Assembly (NCBI GenBank): GCA_030523825.1
Contig: JAUNHU010000002.1
Coordinates: forward strand, 3,657-65,679
Direction: 5' to 3'
DNA: 62,023 nt
Source: Lautropia sp.
GTDB lineage: Bacteria; Pseudomonadota; Gammaproteobacteria; Burkholderiales; Burkholderiaceae_E
In this document: piece by piece, positions 8,813-17,853 of the stretch
How positions within the stretch are numbered: position 1 is the first letter of the stretch
How the letters are laid out: every line of letters begins with the position of its first letter
Translations under genes and position numbers: made by a program
The notes under the pieces: model-generated
What the model was told of the DNA's origin: nothing
The model's database searches: none
The model's input: the letters and a program-made list of their open reading frames with translations, nothing else

Positions 8813-9766
8813 TCAGCCCTGATCTGTGCCTGGCCGGGCGTGGGAGCGATACAGCAGGTCGGCGGCATCGCCGCTGATGCGTGCGGCGAGCTTGGCGGCC
8901 TGCCGGGGCGGCATCTGCTGCGTCAGTACCTGCATGGCTTTCAGGCCGACTTCGCTGGGGGCCGTGGCTGCTTCTGCGTCTTCGGCCTCATCCGGCTCCG
9001 GCCGGCCAAAGACCAGCAGCGCAAACTCGCCCCGCCGGTGGTTGGCGTCGGCTTCCAGCCACGCCGGAAAATCTCCCAATGGCAGGCGCACGATCTGCTC
9101 GAAACGCTTGGTGAGTTCGCGCCCGACGACGAGAGCCCGATCGGGTTCCAGCGCCTTCAGCAGGTCGGCGGCCAGCGCTTCCACGCGGTGCGGCGCCTCG
9201 AACAGCATGAAGGCATCGCCTCCGGCGGCCAGACGCTGTAACCGCTCATCACGTTGTTTCTGGCGGGTGGGCAGAAAGCCCTCGAAGAAGAAGCGCCCGC
9301 CCGGCAGGCCGGCAGCCGACAGCAGGGTGGTGGTGGCGCTGGCGCCGGGAATGGGCACGACCGGAATGCCCCGGGCGTGGGCATCGGCCACCAGTTGCGC
9401 GCCGGGATCGCTGATGCCGGGGGTACCGGCGTCGGTGATGAGTGCCACCGATGCGCCGTCAGCGATCAGGTCGAGGATGCGCGCACTCTGCTGGCGCTCG
9501 TTGTGGGCGTGCAGGGCCAGGCAGCGGGCGTTGCCGATGCCCAGCGATTGCAGGAGCGGGCGGCTGCTACGTGTGTCTTCGGCAGCAATCCATGACACCG
9601 ATCGCAAGGTGGCGACCGCTCGCCTGCTCAGATCCGCCAGGTTTCCGATGGGCGTGGCCACTACATATAATGCAGCCGTAGCCGATGAAAGAATGTCACC
9701 GGAATCGACCGTTGCGACCAGTGCCGGGTCGTCGGATTCCGGGGGCTCGAAGTGGCGAGAGGACAT
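8813..9766 (-). CDS. rsmI: 16S rRNA (cytidine(1402)-2'-O)-methyltransferase
   Basis: SAM-dependent methylation of C1402 in 16S rRNA, 317 residues. The family signatures are plain: ALYVVATPIGNLADLS near residue 35, AEDTRSSRPLL, ITDAGTPGISDPG and PGASA. The tetrapyrrole-methylase fold covers about 30-260. ATG at 9766 gives a ~32-residue extension before the conserved core; no better start is visible between. Its start codon shares two bases with the start of the divergent lpoA-like gene (CATGATG at 9764-9770), so each promoter must lie within the other coding region. Confidence 0.93.
   Translation of the reverse strand: MSSRHFEPPESDDPALVATVDSGDILSSATAALYVVATPIGNLADLSRRAVATLRSVSWIAAEDTRSSRPLLQSLGIGNARCLALHAHNERQQSARILDLIADGASVALITDAGTPGISDPGAQLVADAHARGIPVVPIPGASATTTLLSAAGLPGGRFFFEGFLPTRQKQRDERLQRLAAGGDAFMLFEAPHRVEALAADLLKALEPDRALVVGRELTKRFEQIVRLPLGDFPAWLEADANHRRGEFALLVFGRPEPDEAEDAEAATAPSEVGLKAMQVLTQQMPPRQAAKLAARISGDAADLLYRSHARPGTDQG
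9643..9671 (+). promoter_or_regulatory. Sigma-70 type promoter inside rsmI, reading toward the lpoA-like gene
   Basis: TTCCGA (9643-9648), a 17-base spacer and a consensus TATAAT (9666-9671). Transcription would start near 9678, giving a leader of about 85 bases before ATG 9765. It lies antisense within the 5' part of rsmI, as the overlapping start codons require. Confidence 0.6.
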
Positions 9767-10850
9767 GATGCAGCGTCGAGATTGGATCAAGGGAAGCGTG
9801 CTGACGACGGGAACCGCGTTTGCCACACTGGCAGGGTGGTCCGGACTGGCACAGGCACAGCCGGTCGAAGTCAACCGCATCGGCCTATTGTTACCCAAGT
9901 CCGGGCAGACATATGGCAAGGCGTCGCTCGCGCTCCGGGCCGGGGTCGAAGCGGCTTTCCGCCGCCAGCAGAAAGGCTATGCCATCGACATCTACGAAAC
10001 CGACGAATCGGCCAAACAGCTGACCGCTGCCTACGAGGGCATGCGCCGGCGTGGCACCTCGCTGGTCATCGGCCCGCTCACCCGCAAGGGCACGGCGGCG
10101 CTCGCCAGCTTTTCTGAGGTTCCCATCACCACGCTGGCACTGAACCAGTTCGACGGCGATGGCAGCGTGCCCTGGAACGTGCTGGTTTTCTCGATCGGTG
10201 CCGAGCAGGAGGCGCAGGAAGTGGCCGACATGGCGTTCGAGCGCATGCGTCGTCGTGCCAGCAGCGATGCCCCCAAGGCCATCATCATCACGGCGGCCAA
10301 CCAGATCGGCCGCCGGGCGGCCAGCGTCTTCCACACGCGGTGGCTGGAGCAGGGCGGCGAGGCCGATCTGCCCATCGAGCTGGAAGAAAGCGCGCTCTAC
10401 AAGTTCCGCAACGTCGCCAAGAAGGAAAAGGGCGACCTGTATTTCCTGTCGATGCCGCCGCACATGGCGCGCTCGGTGCGCATGATTATCGGCCTCGACA
10501 AACCCATCTACGGCACCTCGCAGCTTTCCATCGGCGGCCCGGATGCCCGCTCGCCCATTCCCGAGCTGAACGGCGCGCGCCTTGTCGAGATGCCGGCCAT
10601 CATCAATCCGCAGGCGTGGAGCAACCTGGGCTACCCGAATCCGCCCGAAGACTTCAGTCTGGAGATGCAGCGCCTCTATGCGCTCGGCATCGACGCGCTG
10701 CGCGTGGGCCGGGAGATGTTCAACGGTGCGTCCACCCTCGACATGCGCGGCCTGACCGGTGCGCTGCGCTACGACGGCAACTACCCGGTGATCGAGCGCC
10801 GGCTGGTGCCGGCTGAGTACCGCGACGGGGTGCCGGCTATCCAGCGCTGA
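9765..10850 (+). CDS. lpoA: Penicillin-binding protein activator, LpoA-like (periplasmic binding fold only)
   Basis: Likely activator of a bifunctional PBP in the periplasm, 361 residues. The family is recognised by VNRIGLLLPKSGQTYGKASLA... and by the locus order (rsmI, lpoA, yraN, dolP). E. coli LpoA is a ~680-residue outer-membrane lipoprotein with an N-terminal TPR half; here only the type-1 periplasmic-binding half remains. There is no lipobox. Instead the N-terminus has a twin-arginine-like stretch QRRDWIKG followed by a hydrophobic segment ending LAQAQP, suggesting Tat export of a soluble protein. Role assigned by homology and synteny. ATG 9765 or 9768 may be used. Confidence 0.8.
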   Translation: MMQRRDWIKGSVLTTGTAFATLAGWSGLAQAQPVEVNRIGLLLPKSGQTYGKASLALRAGVEAAFRRQQKGYAIDIYETDESAKQLTAAYEGMRRRGTSLVIGPLTRKGTAALASFSEVPITTLALNQFDGDGSVPWNVLVFSIGAEQEAQEVADMAFERMRRRASSDAPKAIIITAANQIGRRAASVFHTRWLEQGGEADLPIELEESALYKFRNVAKKEKGDLYFLSMPPHMARSVRMIIGLDKPIYGTSQLSIGGPDARSPIPELNGARLVEMPAIINPQAWSNLGYPNPPEDFSLEMQRLYALGIDALRVGREMFNGASTLDMRGLTGALRYDGNYPVIERRLVPAEYRDGVPAIQR

Positions 10851-10861
10851 ATACGTCGATC

Positions 10862-11269
10862 ATGCAGACGGCGCGCCGACTCGCCACGCTCTCCCGGGCG
10901 GCGGCTGCGCGTCAGCGTGAAGCCGCGTTGCGGCGGCAGCGTGGCGTTCTGGCCGAGCAGCGGGCACGCGCCCATCTGGAAGCGGCCGGCCTGCGTTTCG
11001 TGGCGGCCAATGTGCGCTACAAGGTTGGTGAGATCGACCTCATCATGGCTGACGGCCGCACCGCCGTTTTCGTTGAGGTGCGAAGCAGGCGCTCACTTTC
11101 GTTTGGGGGCGCGGCTGCCAGCGTGGTCTACCGAAAACAGCAGCGGATACGCCTTGCCGCCCAGTGCTGGCTGAACCAGCGTCTTGGTCAGCGCCCCTGG
11201 CCGCCCTGCCGTTTTGATGTCATCGCCATCGACAACGGTGGCCTCGACTGGATTCCGGGTGCTTTCTGA
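10862..11269 (+). CDS. YraN family protein (UPF0102)
   Basis: Predicted endonuclease-like protein of unknown cellular role, 135 residues. The conserved nuclease-fold residues are visible in VGEIDLIMADG and FVEVRSR (E-ID...EVR pattern), followed by KQQRI. The N-terminal 30 residues are basic and Ala-rich and could be trimmed if translation starts later. It starts 11 bases after the lpoA-like stop, so the two form an operon, as in E. coli. Confidence 0.9.
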   Translation: MQTARRLATLSRAAAARQREAALRRQRGVLAEQRARAHLEAAGLRFVAANVRYKVGEIDLIMADGRTAVFVEVRSRRSLSFGGAAASVVYRKQQRIRLAAQCWLNQRLGQRPWPPCRFDVIAIDNGGLDWIPGAF

Positions 11270-11625
11270 GCAGCGGCGCTTCATAGGCGTTTTCTGAATG
11301 CCCAAAGCCTCCCCGCCCAGGCCGTGCGTCCAATGACACCGCATCTGCCAGATCAGGGGTTTGCAAGGCTGTTGAGCCGCCGTGTTGCGGGCTCGCCCTT
11401 CATGTGAGTAACCTGCCAGGGCATTCTGCCCGTGCCTTGTTGGGCATCGTCCGGACGCATTGACAAGTTCCTGCCGATGGCCGGTCTGTTGCAGCAGGCT
11501 GACGGTTGGCGCCTTTGTCGTCATATTGCAACATGTTTCGGCGCGTGCGCTTCGGGTTCGGTCGGGGCACACTTCTATAATGGGATGCCGATTTTCAATC
11601 CTGTCATCCTGCGGAGCATGCTCTG
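11270..11625. other. 356-base gap where diaA/gmhA would be expected
   Basis: No reading frame resembling a SIS-domain protein is present, although in E. coli and many relatives diaA (yraO) lies between yraN and dolP. A TATAAT hexamer at 11576-11581, about 45 bases before dolP, is a candidate -10 box with no good -35. Otherwise nothing is recognised. Confidence 0.5.
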
Positions 11626-12276
11626 ATGATTCAGCCCAGCGCACTGTCGCGCCGTATCCTGTCATCTGCCATCATTGTCGCCACACTGGGGCTGAGTGGG
11701 TGCTTTGGTCTGGCTGTCACGGGCGCTGCCATCGGCACCGTGGCCGTGCTCGACCGGCGCTCGCTGGGCGCACAGACCGAAGACCAGACCATCGAGCTGC
11801 GTGGCGCCCGTGTGTTGAACGAGGTCGTCAACCGCTCGGACAATGCTGCCGTGGCCGTCACCAGCTTCAACCGCCGCGTGCTGCTGACCGGGCAGGTGCC
11901 CTCCGAAGAAGTGCGCAAGCAGGCTGAAGAAGCCGTGCGCAGCCGCGTGCCCAATATCAAGGATCTCTACAACGAGACCGAGGTCAAGCGGGTGGAGAGC
12001 TTCTCGGGCGAGACCCGCGACACCACGCTCACCGCGCAGGTGAAGGCCGGCATGGTGCGTGAGCGCCATCTCACTTCCAGCGCGATCAAGGTCGTTACCG
12101 AGCGCGCCATCGTCTACCTGATGGGCGTCGTCACCCATGAAGAAGGCCAGCGCGCCGCCATCGTGGCTTCGCAGGTGCAGGGCGTGCGCAAGGTGGTCAC
12201 GCTGTTCGAGTATGTGACGCCTGCCGATCTGGCCCGCATCCAGGGCACCGACGAGCCCGGCGAAGGCGACCAGTAA
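11626..12276 (+). CDS. dolP: Outer-membrane lipoprotein with two BON domains (DolP/YraP)
   Basis: Homologue of DolP (YraP), which supports outer-membrane integrity and BamA function. It has 216 residues; the signal peptide ends in a lipobox LSGC (Cys about residue 26). Two BON domains follow: residues about 58-118 (AVTSFNRRVLLTGQVPSEE) and about 133-205 (KVVTERAIVYLMGVVTHEE), each with the conserved Gly. Order after yraN matches E. coli. A strong terminator follows at 12323-12349. Confidence 0.92.
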   Translation: MIQPSALSRRILSSAIIVATLGLSGCFGLAVTGAAIGTVAVLDRRSLGAQTEDQTIELRGARVLNEVVNRSDNAAVAVTSFNRRVLLTGQVPSEEVRKQAEEAVRSRVPNIKDLYNETEVKRVESFSGETRDTTLTAQVKAGMVRERHLTSSAIKVVTERAIVYLMGVVTHEEGQRAAIVASQVQGVRKVVTLFEYVTPADLARIQGTDEPGEGDQ

Positions 12277-12322
12277 GATGAAAGCCCCTGGCTGGCGCAG
12301 GGGTATCCGCATCCGCGAATGC

Positions 12323-12349
12323 AAAAAAGGGGGCTTGGCCCCCTTTTTT
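12323..12349. terminator. Bidirectional rho-independent terminator between dolP and lipA
   Basis: Eleven-base stem: A6G5 (12323-12333) pairs with C5T6 (12339-12349) around a CTTGG loop. It supplies a T-run on both strands, so it can end dolP on the plus strand and lipA on the minus strand. Confidence 0.9.
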
Positions 12350-12373
12350 GTGTCTGACTTCAGTGCTCGCTTA

Positions 12374-13477
12374 TCAGTTCGGCTTGCTGGCCGATGAACC
12401 ATGCAGCGCTTCCTCGGCCTGCAGGTCGGCGTGATAAGAAGACCGGACCATCGCGCCAACTGCCGCGTGCTGGAAGCCCATCTCGTAGGCTTTTTCCTCG
12501 AACATGCGGAAGGTTTCGGGCGTGACGTAGCGATCCACCGGCAGGTGGTGGCGGGTGGGCGCCAGATACTGGCCGATGGTGAGCCGGTCGATGTCGTGGG
12601 CGCGCATGTCGCGCATCACGTCCAGAATCTCGTCATCGGTTTCACCCAGCCCCACCATCAGGCCGGACTTGGTCGGCACATGGGGCACACGCGCCTTGAA
12701 TTCCTTCAGCAACTTCAGCGAGTGCTCGTAGCTGGCACCGGGGCGCGCCTGCTTGTAGAGGCGGGGCACGGTTTCCAGGTTGTGGTTCATCACGTCGGGC
12801 GGTTCGGCCTGCATGATGTCGAGCGCACGCTCCAGCCGGCCCCGGTAGTCGGGCACCAGCACCTCGATCTGCGTGTTGGGCGAGTGGGCGCGGGTTTCGC
12901 GGATGCAGTCGGCATAGTGGCCGGCACCGCCGTCGCGCAGGTCATCGCGGTCCACCGAGGTGATGACCACATATTTCAGGCGCAGCGCGGCAATGGTCTT
13001 GGCCAGATTCAGCGGTTCGTCCACATCCAGCGGATCGGGGCGGCCGTGGCCCACGTCGCAGAACGGGCAGCGGCGGGTGCACTTGTCCCCCATGATCATG
13101 AAGGTGGCCGTGCCGCGGCCGAAGCATTCGCCGATGTTGGGGCAGGAGGCTTCCTCGCAGACGGTGTGCAGCTTGTGCTCGCGCAGGATCTCCTTGATCT
13201 CGTAATAGCGGCTGCCCAGCGGCGCCATCTGACGCCGAATCCATTCGGGCTTGCGCTTCAGCTCCTTGATCGGAATGATCTTGATCGGGATGCGCGCGGT
13301 CTTGGCTTCGCCTTTCTGCTTCAGGCGCGGGTCCACGTCGGGCACGATGGCGTCCGGCCGTGTGGTGACGGGGGCGGCGGGCCTGGCGGCTGCGGAGGTG
13401 ACGGCGGCGACCGAGGGCGTGGGCGGCGTCTGGCTGCCGGCCTTGGGTGCCTGCGGGGAATGGGTGCTCGATTCCAT
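12374..13477 (-). CDS. lipA: Lipoyl synthase
   Basis: Radical-SAM enzyme inserting two sulfurs into octanoyl groups of lipoate-dependent enzymes. Both clusters are present: the auxiliary cluster Cys in [12 protein letters not shown] and the radical-SAM Cys in KCTRRCPFC. The C-terminal RSSY serine ligand motif is seen as VRSSYHA. ATG at 13477 gives 367 residues and lies seven bases after the lipB stop; a TTG at 13495 inside lipB is an alternative. The first ~55 residues are Ala/Pro/Thr-rich and not part of the usual enzyme. Confidence 0.97.
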   Translation of the reverse strand: MESSTHSPQAPKAGSQTPPTPSVAAVTSAAARPAAPVTTRPDAIVPDVDPRLKQKGEAKTARIPIKIIPIKELKRKPEWIRRQMAPLGSRYYEIKEILREHKLHTVCEEASCPNIGECFGRGTATFMIMGDKCTRRCPFCDVGHGRPDPLDVDEPLNLAKTIAALRLKYVVITSVDRDDLRDGGAGHYADCIRETRAHSPNTQIEVLVPDYRGRLERALDIMQAEPPDVMNHNLETVPRLYKQARPGASYEHSLKLLKEFKARVPHVPTKSGLMVGLGETDDEILDVMRDMRAHDIDRLTIGQYLAPTRHHLPVDRYVTPETFRMFEEKAYEMGFQHAAVGAMVRSSYHADLQAEEALHGSSASKPN

Positions 13478-13484
13478 CGGCGGA

Positions 13485-14744
13485 TTATCGCTCAATTGCG
13501 GCCCTGAGTGCCTGCCCGAGATTCAGCGCAAGCCGTTCAAGGTCGATGTCGGTATCTGAAGCCGATTCTCCACGCACATCGGTCATCTGCAAATGGTGGA
13601 AACCACAGGGGTTGATGCGCAGGAAGGGCGACAGATCCATCTGGCCGTTCAGTGCCAGCCCATGATAGGAAAAGCCGTTGCTGGTTTTCAGGCCGATGGA
13701 GGCGATTTTGGCCACGTTTGCCGCCGGGGTGCCGAGGTGGCGGACGGTTTTTGCCCGGGCGGGTGTTAGATGGGGGGCTTCCGCGATCGCGGCATCTCGC
13801 TGTGCAGGGGGCGTGTCCTTCTCTGGAGTTCCCGAAGCTGGCTGCTGCAGGCCGGCCGACGGGCTGCCTTTCTGTACGCTGCCTTCGTTTCCGGTGAGCA
13901 CTTCGGCACTGCGCGGAAGGGCGGCAGATGGGCCTGCTGCTGTGAGTGAGGCAGACATGCCTTCATGCCCGCCGGGGATGGAAAAACTGCCGGGCAACGC
14001 AGGCCACTGACTTGCAGGCTTGCGCGGATGCACATAGATGCCGGGCGCGCCTTCCTGCCGGATGGCTTTGATGCCGTAGCCGGCCAGACAGGCGATCAGC
14101 GCGTCCTCGATGCGTTCGACCAGCACCCGGATGCCCAGCTTGCGTGTCCGCAGGTCCAGCATCAGATAGGCCATGATCTGACCAGGGCCATGATAGGTGA
14201 CCTGTCCACCGCGCTCGGTGGGCACGACGGGAATGTCGCCGGGCGCCAGCAGATGGCCTGGCTCGGAATTCATGCCCAGCGTGAACACCGGCGGGTGCTG
14301 GAGCAGCCAGATCTCGTCGCCGGCTTCTGCGGCCGTGGTCAGATCCGGCCATTCCCGGCTGAGTGCAGGGAGGAGGCTGTTTTCGGATTTGGCTGGGGTT
14401 GTAACGGCTGCGGAGGATGACGGTGTGTTGTCAGCCTTGTCATCCATAGCCTGCTGCTGAGGGCGCGAGGCAGGTGGCAGGGCATGGTCGCCGTCTGCGC
14501 CAGCGGGGCTGCTGGCTGCTTCCGGGGCATTCGCACGGGTGGCGTTGCTGTCTGCATCCGGGTCGTCGGCCTGTGCGGCCTGGGGGGCAGGTGCCGCGCT
14601 GCCTGTTGGGGGCTGCTGTGCGGCGGCCTTGCGCGCCTGATGCCGGGCAGCCGTCCAGGCGCGCATCAGGTCGAGTGCCTCCTGATAGGGCACCTGACCC
14701 AGCCAGCGCAGCCGGATGGAGGAAGAAACAGTAGGGGCGTTCAT
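13485..14744 (-). CDS. lipB: Octanoyltransferase LipB with two long low-complexity insertions
   Basis: Transfers octanoate from acyl carrier protein to lipoyl domains, first step before LipA. Core motifs are intact: [12 protein letters not shown] (about 149-160), [13 protein letters not shown] (177-189), GAPGIYVHP (232-240), catalytic Lys346 in AKIASIGLK and catalytic Cys380 in RINPCGF. At 419 residues it is nearly twice the usual ~220. The excess sits in two Ala/Pro/Ser/Glu-rich insertions, residues about 38-138 and 240-342, which split the core into three blocks without a frame break. ATG 14744 is used; no good ribosome site is visible. Confidence 0.93.
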   Translation of the reverse strand: MNAPTVSSSIRLRWLGQVPYQEALDLMRAWTAARHQARKAAAQQPPTGSAAPAPQAAQADDPDADSNATRANAPEAASSPAGADGDHALPPASRPQQQAMDDKADNTPSSSAAVTTPAKSENSLLPALSREWPDLTTAAEAGDEIWLLQHPPVFTLGMNSEPGHLLAPGDIPVVPTERGGQVTYHGPGQIMAYLMLDLRTRKLGIRVLVERIEDALIACLAGYGIKAIRQEGAPGIYVHPRKPASQWPALPGSFSIPGGHEGMSASLTAAGPSAALPRSAEVLTGNEGSVQKGSPSAGLQQPASGTPEKDTPPAQRDAAIAEAPHLTPARAKTVRHLGTPAANVAKIASIGLKTSNGFSYHGLALNGQMDLSPFLRINPCGFHHLQMTDVRGESASDTDIDLERLALNLGQALRAAIER

Positions 14745-14945
14745 GGGGAGACCAGAAGCCGAAGGGGTGACAGCCAGAAACCGAAGATATGACGACAGTC
14801 TGGGCACGAAAACCGGAGAGCCGGCGTGGGAATGACACAAGGGGGTGAGTCCTCGAATCCTGAAGTGCTGGCTCAGGCGGATAAACCTCTTGCCCCCACT
14901 TCCTGCGGAACTCCCGAACCCCCAAAGCGCCGGCTCAGACGCGCA

Positions 14946-15254
14946 TCAGAGCACGTAGGATACGCTCGGGTGGCCCGTCAGTTCGCGGTACAGCCCGTCG
15001 AGCTGTTCGCGCGAGTGGGCGGTGAAGGTGGCCGTGAGTGACAGATAGGTATTGGTGCGCGATTCGCGCCGCTCCAGCGTGGCGGGGTCGAAGTCGGGCA
15101 CATGGCGCTGCACGATATTGCCAACTTCGTCGGCGAAACCGTCGACGTTGCGTCCCATGATCTTCAGAGGAAAGACCATCGGGAACTGCAGGACTTCCTC
15201 GCCACCAGGGGCTTGGCCGGAAGTTGAGCCGGGTTTGGGGCTGGTGATGCTCAT
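14946..15254 (-). CDS. ybeD: YbeD family protein (DUF493)
   Basis: Small ACT-like protein of 102 residues with unclear regulatory function, found beside lipB in many proteobacteria. The family core VFPLKIMGRN and the C-terminal YRELTGHPSVSYVL are recognisable. Its start overlaps the end of the aminotransferase gene by four bases (ATGA at 15251-15254), indicating translational coupling. About 200 bases without a gene separate it from lipB. Confidence 0.92.
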   Translation of the reverse strand: MSITSPKPGSTSGQAPGGEEVLQFPMVFPLKIMGRNVDGFADEVGNIVQRHVPDFDPATLERRESRTNTYLSLTATFTAHSREQLDGLYRELTGHPSVSYVL

Positions 15255-16117
15255 GTCAGGGATCTCGCTTCTCGTTTGGCATCCTGATAGGCGGCAAACA
15301 GCTGGGCGAAGATGGGGCCGGGCAGGCCACTGCCAACCGGCTTGCCGTCCAGCCGGGTAATGGGCTGTACCTCGCGGGTGGCTGCGGTCAGCAGCAGTTC
15401 ATCGGCTGCCTCGACCTCGGCACGGGATATGTCGTGGATTTCGACCGGAATGCCGCAGCGGTCGGCCAGCGTTAGCAGCAGCTCGTAGCGGATGCCTTCA
15501 AGGATGAGATTATTGCGTACCGGCGCCAGCAGGCGACCTGCCTTCACCACCCAGATGTTGGCGGCGGCGCCTTCGGTGAGGATGTCGTTGCGGAACAGGA
15601 TGGCTTCGTTGGCGTCGTTTTCCACCGCCGACTGGCGGGCCAGCACGTTGGCCAGCAGGGAAATGGACTTGATGTCGCAGCGCAGCCAGCGCTCGTCGGG
15701 CAGGCTGATCGCCCGCACCCCGGTGCCGATGGATTCGAGTGATGGGGGCGTGAACGGGATGCTCATGCCGAACACGGTGGGCCTCACGCCGACCGGAAAC
15801 TCGTGCTGGCGCGGCGCCACACCGCGTGTCACTTGCAGGTAGACGGCCTGATACGGCTCGGGGTGACGCGCCACCAGCGTGTCGATGACCGTGTCCCAGT
15901 CGGGGCGCTCCATCGGGTTGGTGATGCGGACTTCAGACAGGCTGCGTTCCAGGCGGGCAAAGTGCTCCTCCTGCCGGAAGGGCAGCTTCCGGTAGACCGG
16001 AATCACCTCGTAGATGCCATCACCCAGCAGAAAGCCCCGGTCGAGCACCGGGACGCGGGCTTCGGACAGGGGCAGGTACTCACCATTCAGATAGACGATC
16101 CGTTCCTGTTCCGCCAT
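15251..16117 (-). CDS. dat: D-amino-acid transaminase (class IV PLP aminotransferase)
   Basis: Likely makes D-alanine or D-glutamate for peptidoglycan by PLP-dependent transamination, 288 residues. Fold-type IV signatures are present: YLNGEYLPLSEARVPVLDRG near the start, FLLGDGIYE, the PLP-binding Lys in CDIKSISLLANVL, and EGAAANIWVV with the LEGIRYELLL segment. Members of class IV differ in stereochemistry, so branched-chain or 4-amino-4-deoxychorismate activity cannot be excluded by eye; the place between the D,D-carboxypeptidase and ybeD-lipB supports D-amino-acid metabolism. Confidence 0.88.
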   Translation of the reverse strand: MAEQERIVYLNGEYLPLSEARVPVLDRGFLLGDGIYEVIPVYRKLPFRQEEHFARLERSLSEVRITNPMERPDWDTVIDTLVARHPEPYQAVYLQVTRGVAPRQHEFPVGVRPTVFGMSIPFTPPSLESIGTGVRAISLPDERWLRCDIKSISLLANVLARQSAVENDANEAILFRNDILTEGAAANIWVVKAGRLLAPVRNNLILEGIRYELLLTLADRCGIPVEIHDISRAEVEAADELLLTAATREVQPITRLDGKPVGSGLPGPIFAQLFAAYQDAKREARSLT

Positions 16118-16138
16118 GACGGCTTCCTGCTGATTAGC

Positions 16139-17335
16139 TCACTTGATCCACCACAGCTTGATGGTATCCCAAGTCTGTTTGAACCAGCCGGCAGGTTCGA
16201 CCGATTCCAGCGCCACCAGCGGGCGTTCGGCAAGCACGGTGTCGCCCAGCTTGATGCGCAGTGTGCCAATGCGCTGTCCGGCGTGAATGGGCGCCATCAG
16301 CGATTCGGCGCGTTCGATCTCGCCCTTGATGTCCTTCATCCGGGCACGCGGTGCCGTCACAAGCACATCGTCGGTGAAACCGGCCTTTACTTCGGGCTTC
16401 ATGCCCTTCCAGACCGGGCTGCCCGACACGGGCTTGTTCTTCTCGAACAGGGTGAGCGCCTCGAAATTCTGGAACCCGTAATTCAGCAGCTTCTGCGACT
16501 CGGTGGCACGTGCCACATCGTTGCTTGCGCCCAGCAGCACCGACAAAATCCGGCGTGAAAAGTTGCCGTCTTTCTGGTTGCGGGCCGAGGAGGCGATCAG
16601 ACAGTAGCCGGCCGCATCGGTGTGGCCGGTTTTCATGCCGTCAACCGACGGATCGAGAAACAGCAACCGGTTGCGGTTGTTCTGCTTCACATTGTTGAAG
16701 GTGTATTCCTTCTCCGAGTAGATCCGGTAGTAGTCGGGGAAGTCCTTGATGATCCGCATCGACAGCAGGCCCAGGTCGCGCGCGGTCGAATAGTGATCGG
16801 CCGCCGGCAGCCCCGATGCGTTCACGAAATGGGTGTTCTTCATGCCGATGCGGCGCGCTTCGTCGTTCATGCGCTGCGCAAAGGCTTCTTCGCTGCCTGC
16901 GATGGCCTCGGCCAGAATGATGGCCGCGTCATTGCCTGACTGGATGATCAGCCCGTGCAGCAGCTCGTCCACCGTGGCCGGCGCACGCGGGTCCACGAAC
17001 ATCCGCGAGCCGATCGACTTGTAGGCGCGCTGCGACACCGGCGGGCGCGCATCCTTCTGCAGGGTGCCGTCGCGCAGGGCGCTGAAGGCCAGGTAGGCGG
17101 TCATCAGCTTGGTCAGCGAGGCCGGCTCCACGCGCTCGTCCGGTGCCTGACTGTAGAGCACCGTGTTGGTGGTCACGTCGATCAGGAACCACGAGCGGGC
17201 GGCAATATCCGGCGCTGCCATCGAGGATTGCGCCTGCACGGGCGCAGCGACCAGCAGGGCCGCTGCCAGCAGGCTGCCGAGGGTGCGGCGGATGGCACGC
17301 TGAGGGGCGAGAGACGGAAGGGCAATCGAAAGCAC
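16139..17335 (-). CDS. dacC: D-alanyl-D-alanine carboxypeptidase (PBP5/6 family)
   Basis: Periplasmic carboxypeptidase trimming pentapeptides. All penicillin-binding motifs are present: SLTK (active Ser), SGN and KTGHTDAAGYC. A C-terminal beta-rich domain and an amphipathic membrane-binding end (WFKQTWDTIKLWWIK) complete the 398-residue protein. GTG at 17335 is preferred: AGGA lies seven bases before it, and the signal peptide (ending PVQAQ) is then of normal length. An ATG at 17413 would add 26 residues before the signal. dacC versus dacA cannot be settled by eye. It heads the operon dacC-dat-ybeD-lipB-lipA. Confidence 0.94.
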   Translation of the reverse strand: MLSIALPSLAPQRAIRRTLGSLLAAALLVAAPVQAQSSMAAPDIAARSWFLIDVTTNTVLYSQAPDERVEPASLTKLMTAYLAFSALRDGTLQKDARPPVSQRAYKSIGSRMFVDPRAPATVDELLHGLIIQSGNDAAIILAEAIAGSEEAFAQRMNDEARRIGMKNTHFVNASGLPAADHYSTARDLGLLSMRIIKDFPDYYRIYSEKEYTFNNVKQNNRNRLLFLDPSVDGMKTGHTDAAGYCLIASSARNQKDGNFSRRILSVLLGASNDVARATESQKLLNYGFQNFEALTLFEKNKPVSGSPVWKGMKPEVKAGFTDDVLVTAPRARMKDIKGEIERAESLMAPIHAGQRIGTLRIKLGDTVLAERPLVALESVEPAGWFKQTWDTIKLWWIK

Positions 17336-17580
17336 GGGAGGTTCCTGCAGCAGACGGTCTGTAGCGGCACCGGGGAAAGCCCGGAACGCCAGCGCGGGGA
17401 CGAATACGTTCATGACACGCTCTAAAGCCGCGCGCGATTATGACACCGCAGCCTTCGGGCAGACTTCTGCGCAGACGTTCGGGCCGGGTGGGGCGATGAA
17501 ATGTAGCCCAAAACTGACATTTTCTCACCGTCATGCAGAATTAAAGATTACACCAGCAGAAAGTCGATGGAATGGACGCT

Positions 17581-17695
17581 GGGCAGCAGGCTGGGAAGGG
17601 GTGGGAAGCAGGAAGGCAGGCAGAAAGAAAGAAAGATAGGAAGGCTAGGAGATAGTAGGGAGGCGAGAAGCAGAGGCGCGGGCCAAGGGAAAACA
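17581..17695. repeat. Polypurine low-complexity tract with AAAG repeats
   Basis: About 110 bases are nearly all A and G on the plus strand, including GAAAGAAAGAAAG near 17622-17634, in the 518-base gap upstream of dacC. No gene is seen in this gap on either strand. Such tracts can slip during replication. Confidence 0.6.
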
Positions 17696-17853
17696 TGGCT
17701 CGGAACCAGCGGAAGGGCTGCCGAAAATGGGGAGGTTAACAGGCAGGCGCAGCCTGAAGACCGGCGGCACCTGAAGGGCCGGCAACGTGTGGAGAAGCCG
17801 GGATGCCTGATCGGTATCCGTCGGCGCCGGGAAGGTGCCGGCAGGTGTGCGCC

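Noticed and set aside
8826..9764. Plus-strand extension upstream of the lpoA-like start
   Set aside because: Runs antisense through rsmI; the protein proper begins at the signal peptide encoded from 9765.
11078..11105. GAAGC-R-GGCGCT-Y-ACTTT in yraN resembles the right arm of the 8645-8807 element
   Set aside because: In yraN it encodes the conserved EVRSRRSLSF segment, so the match is probably coincidental.
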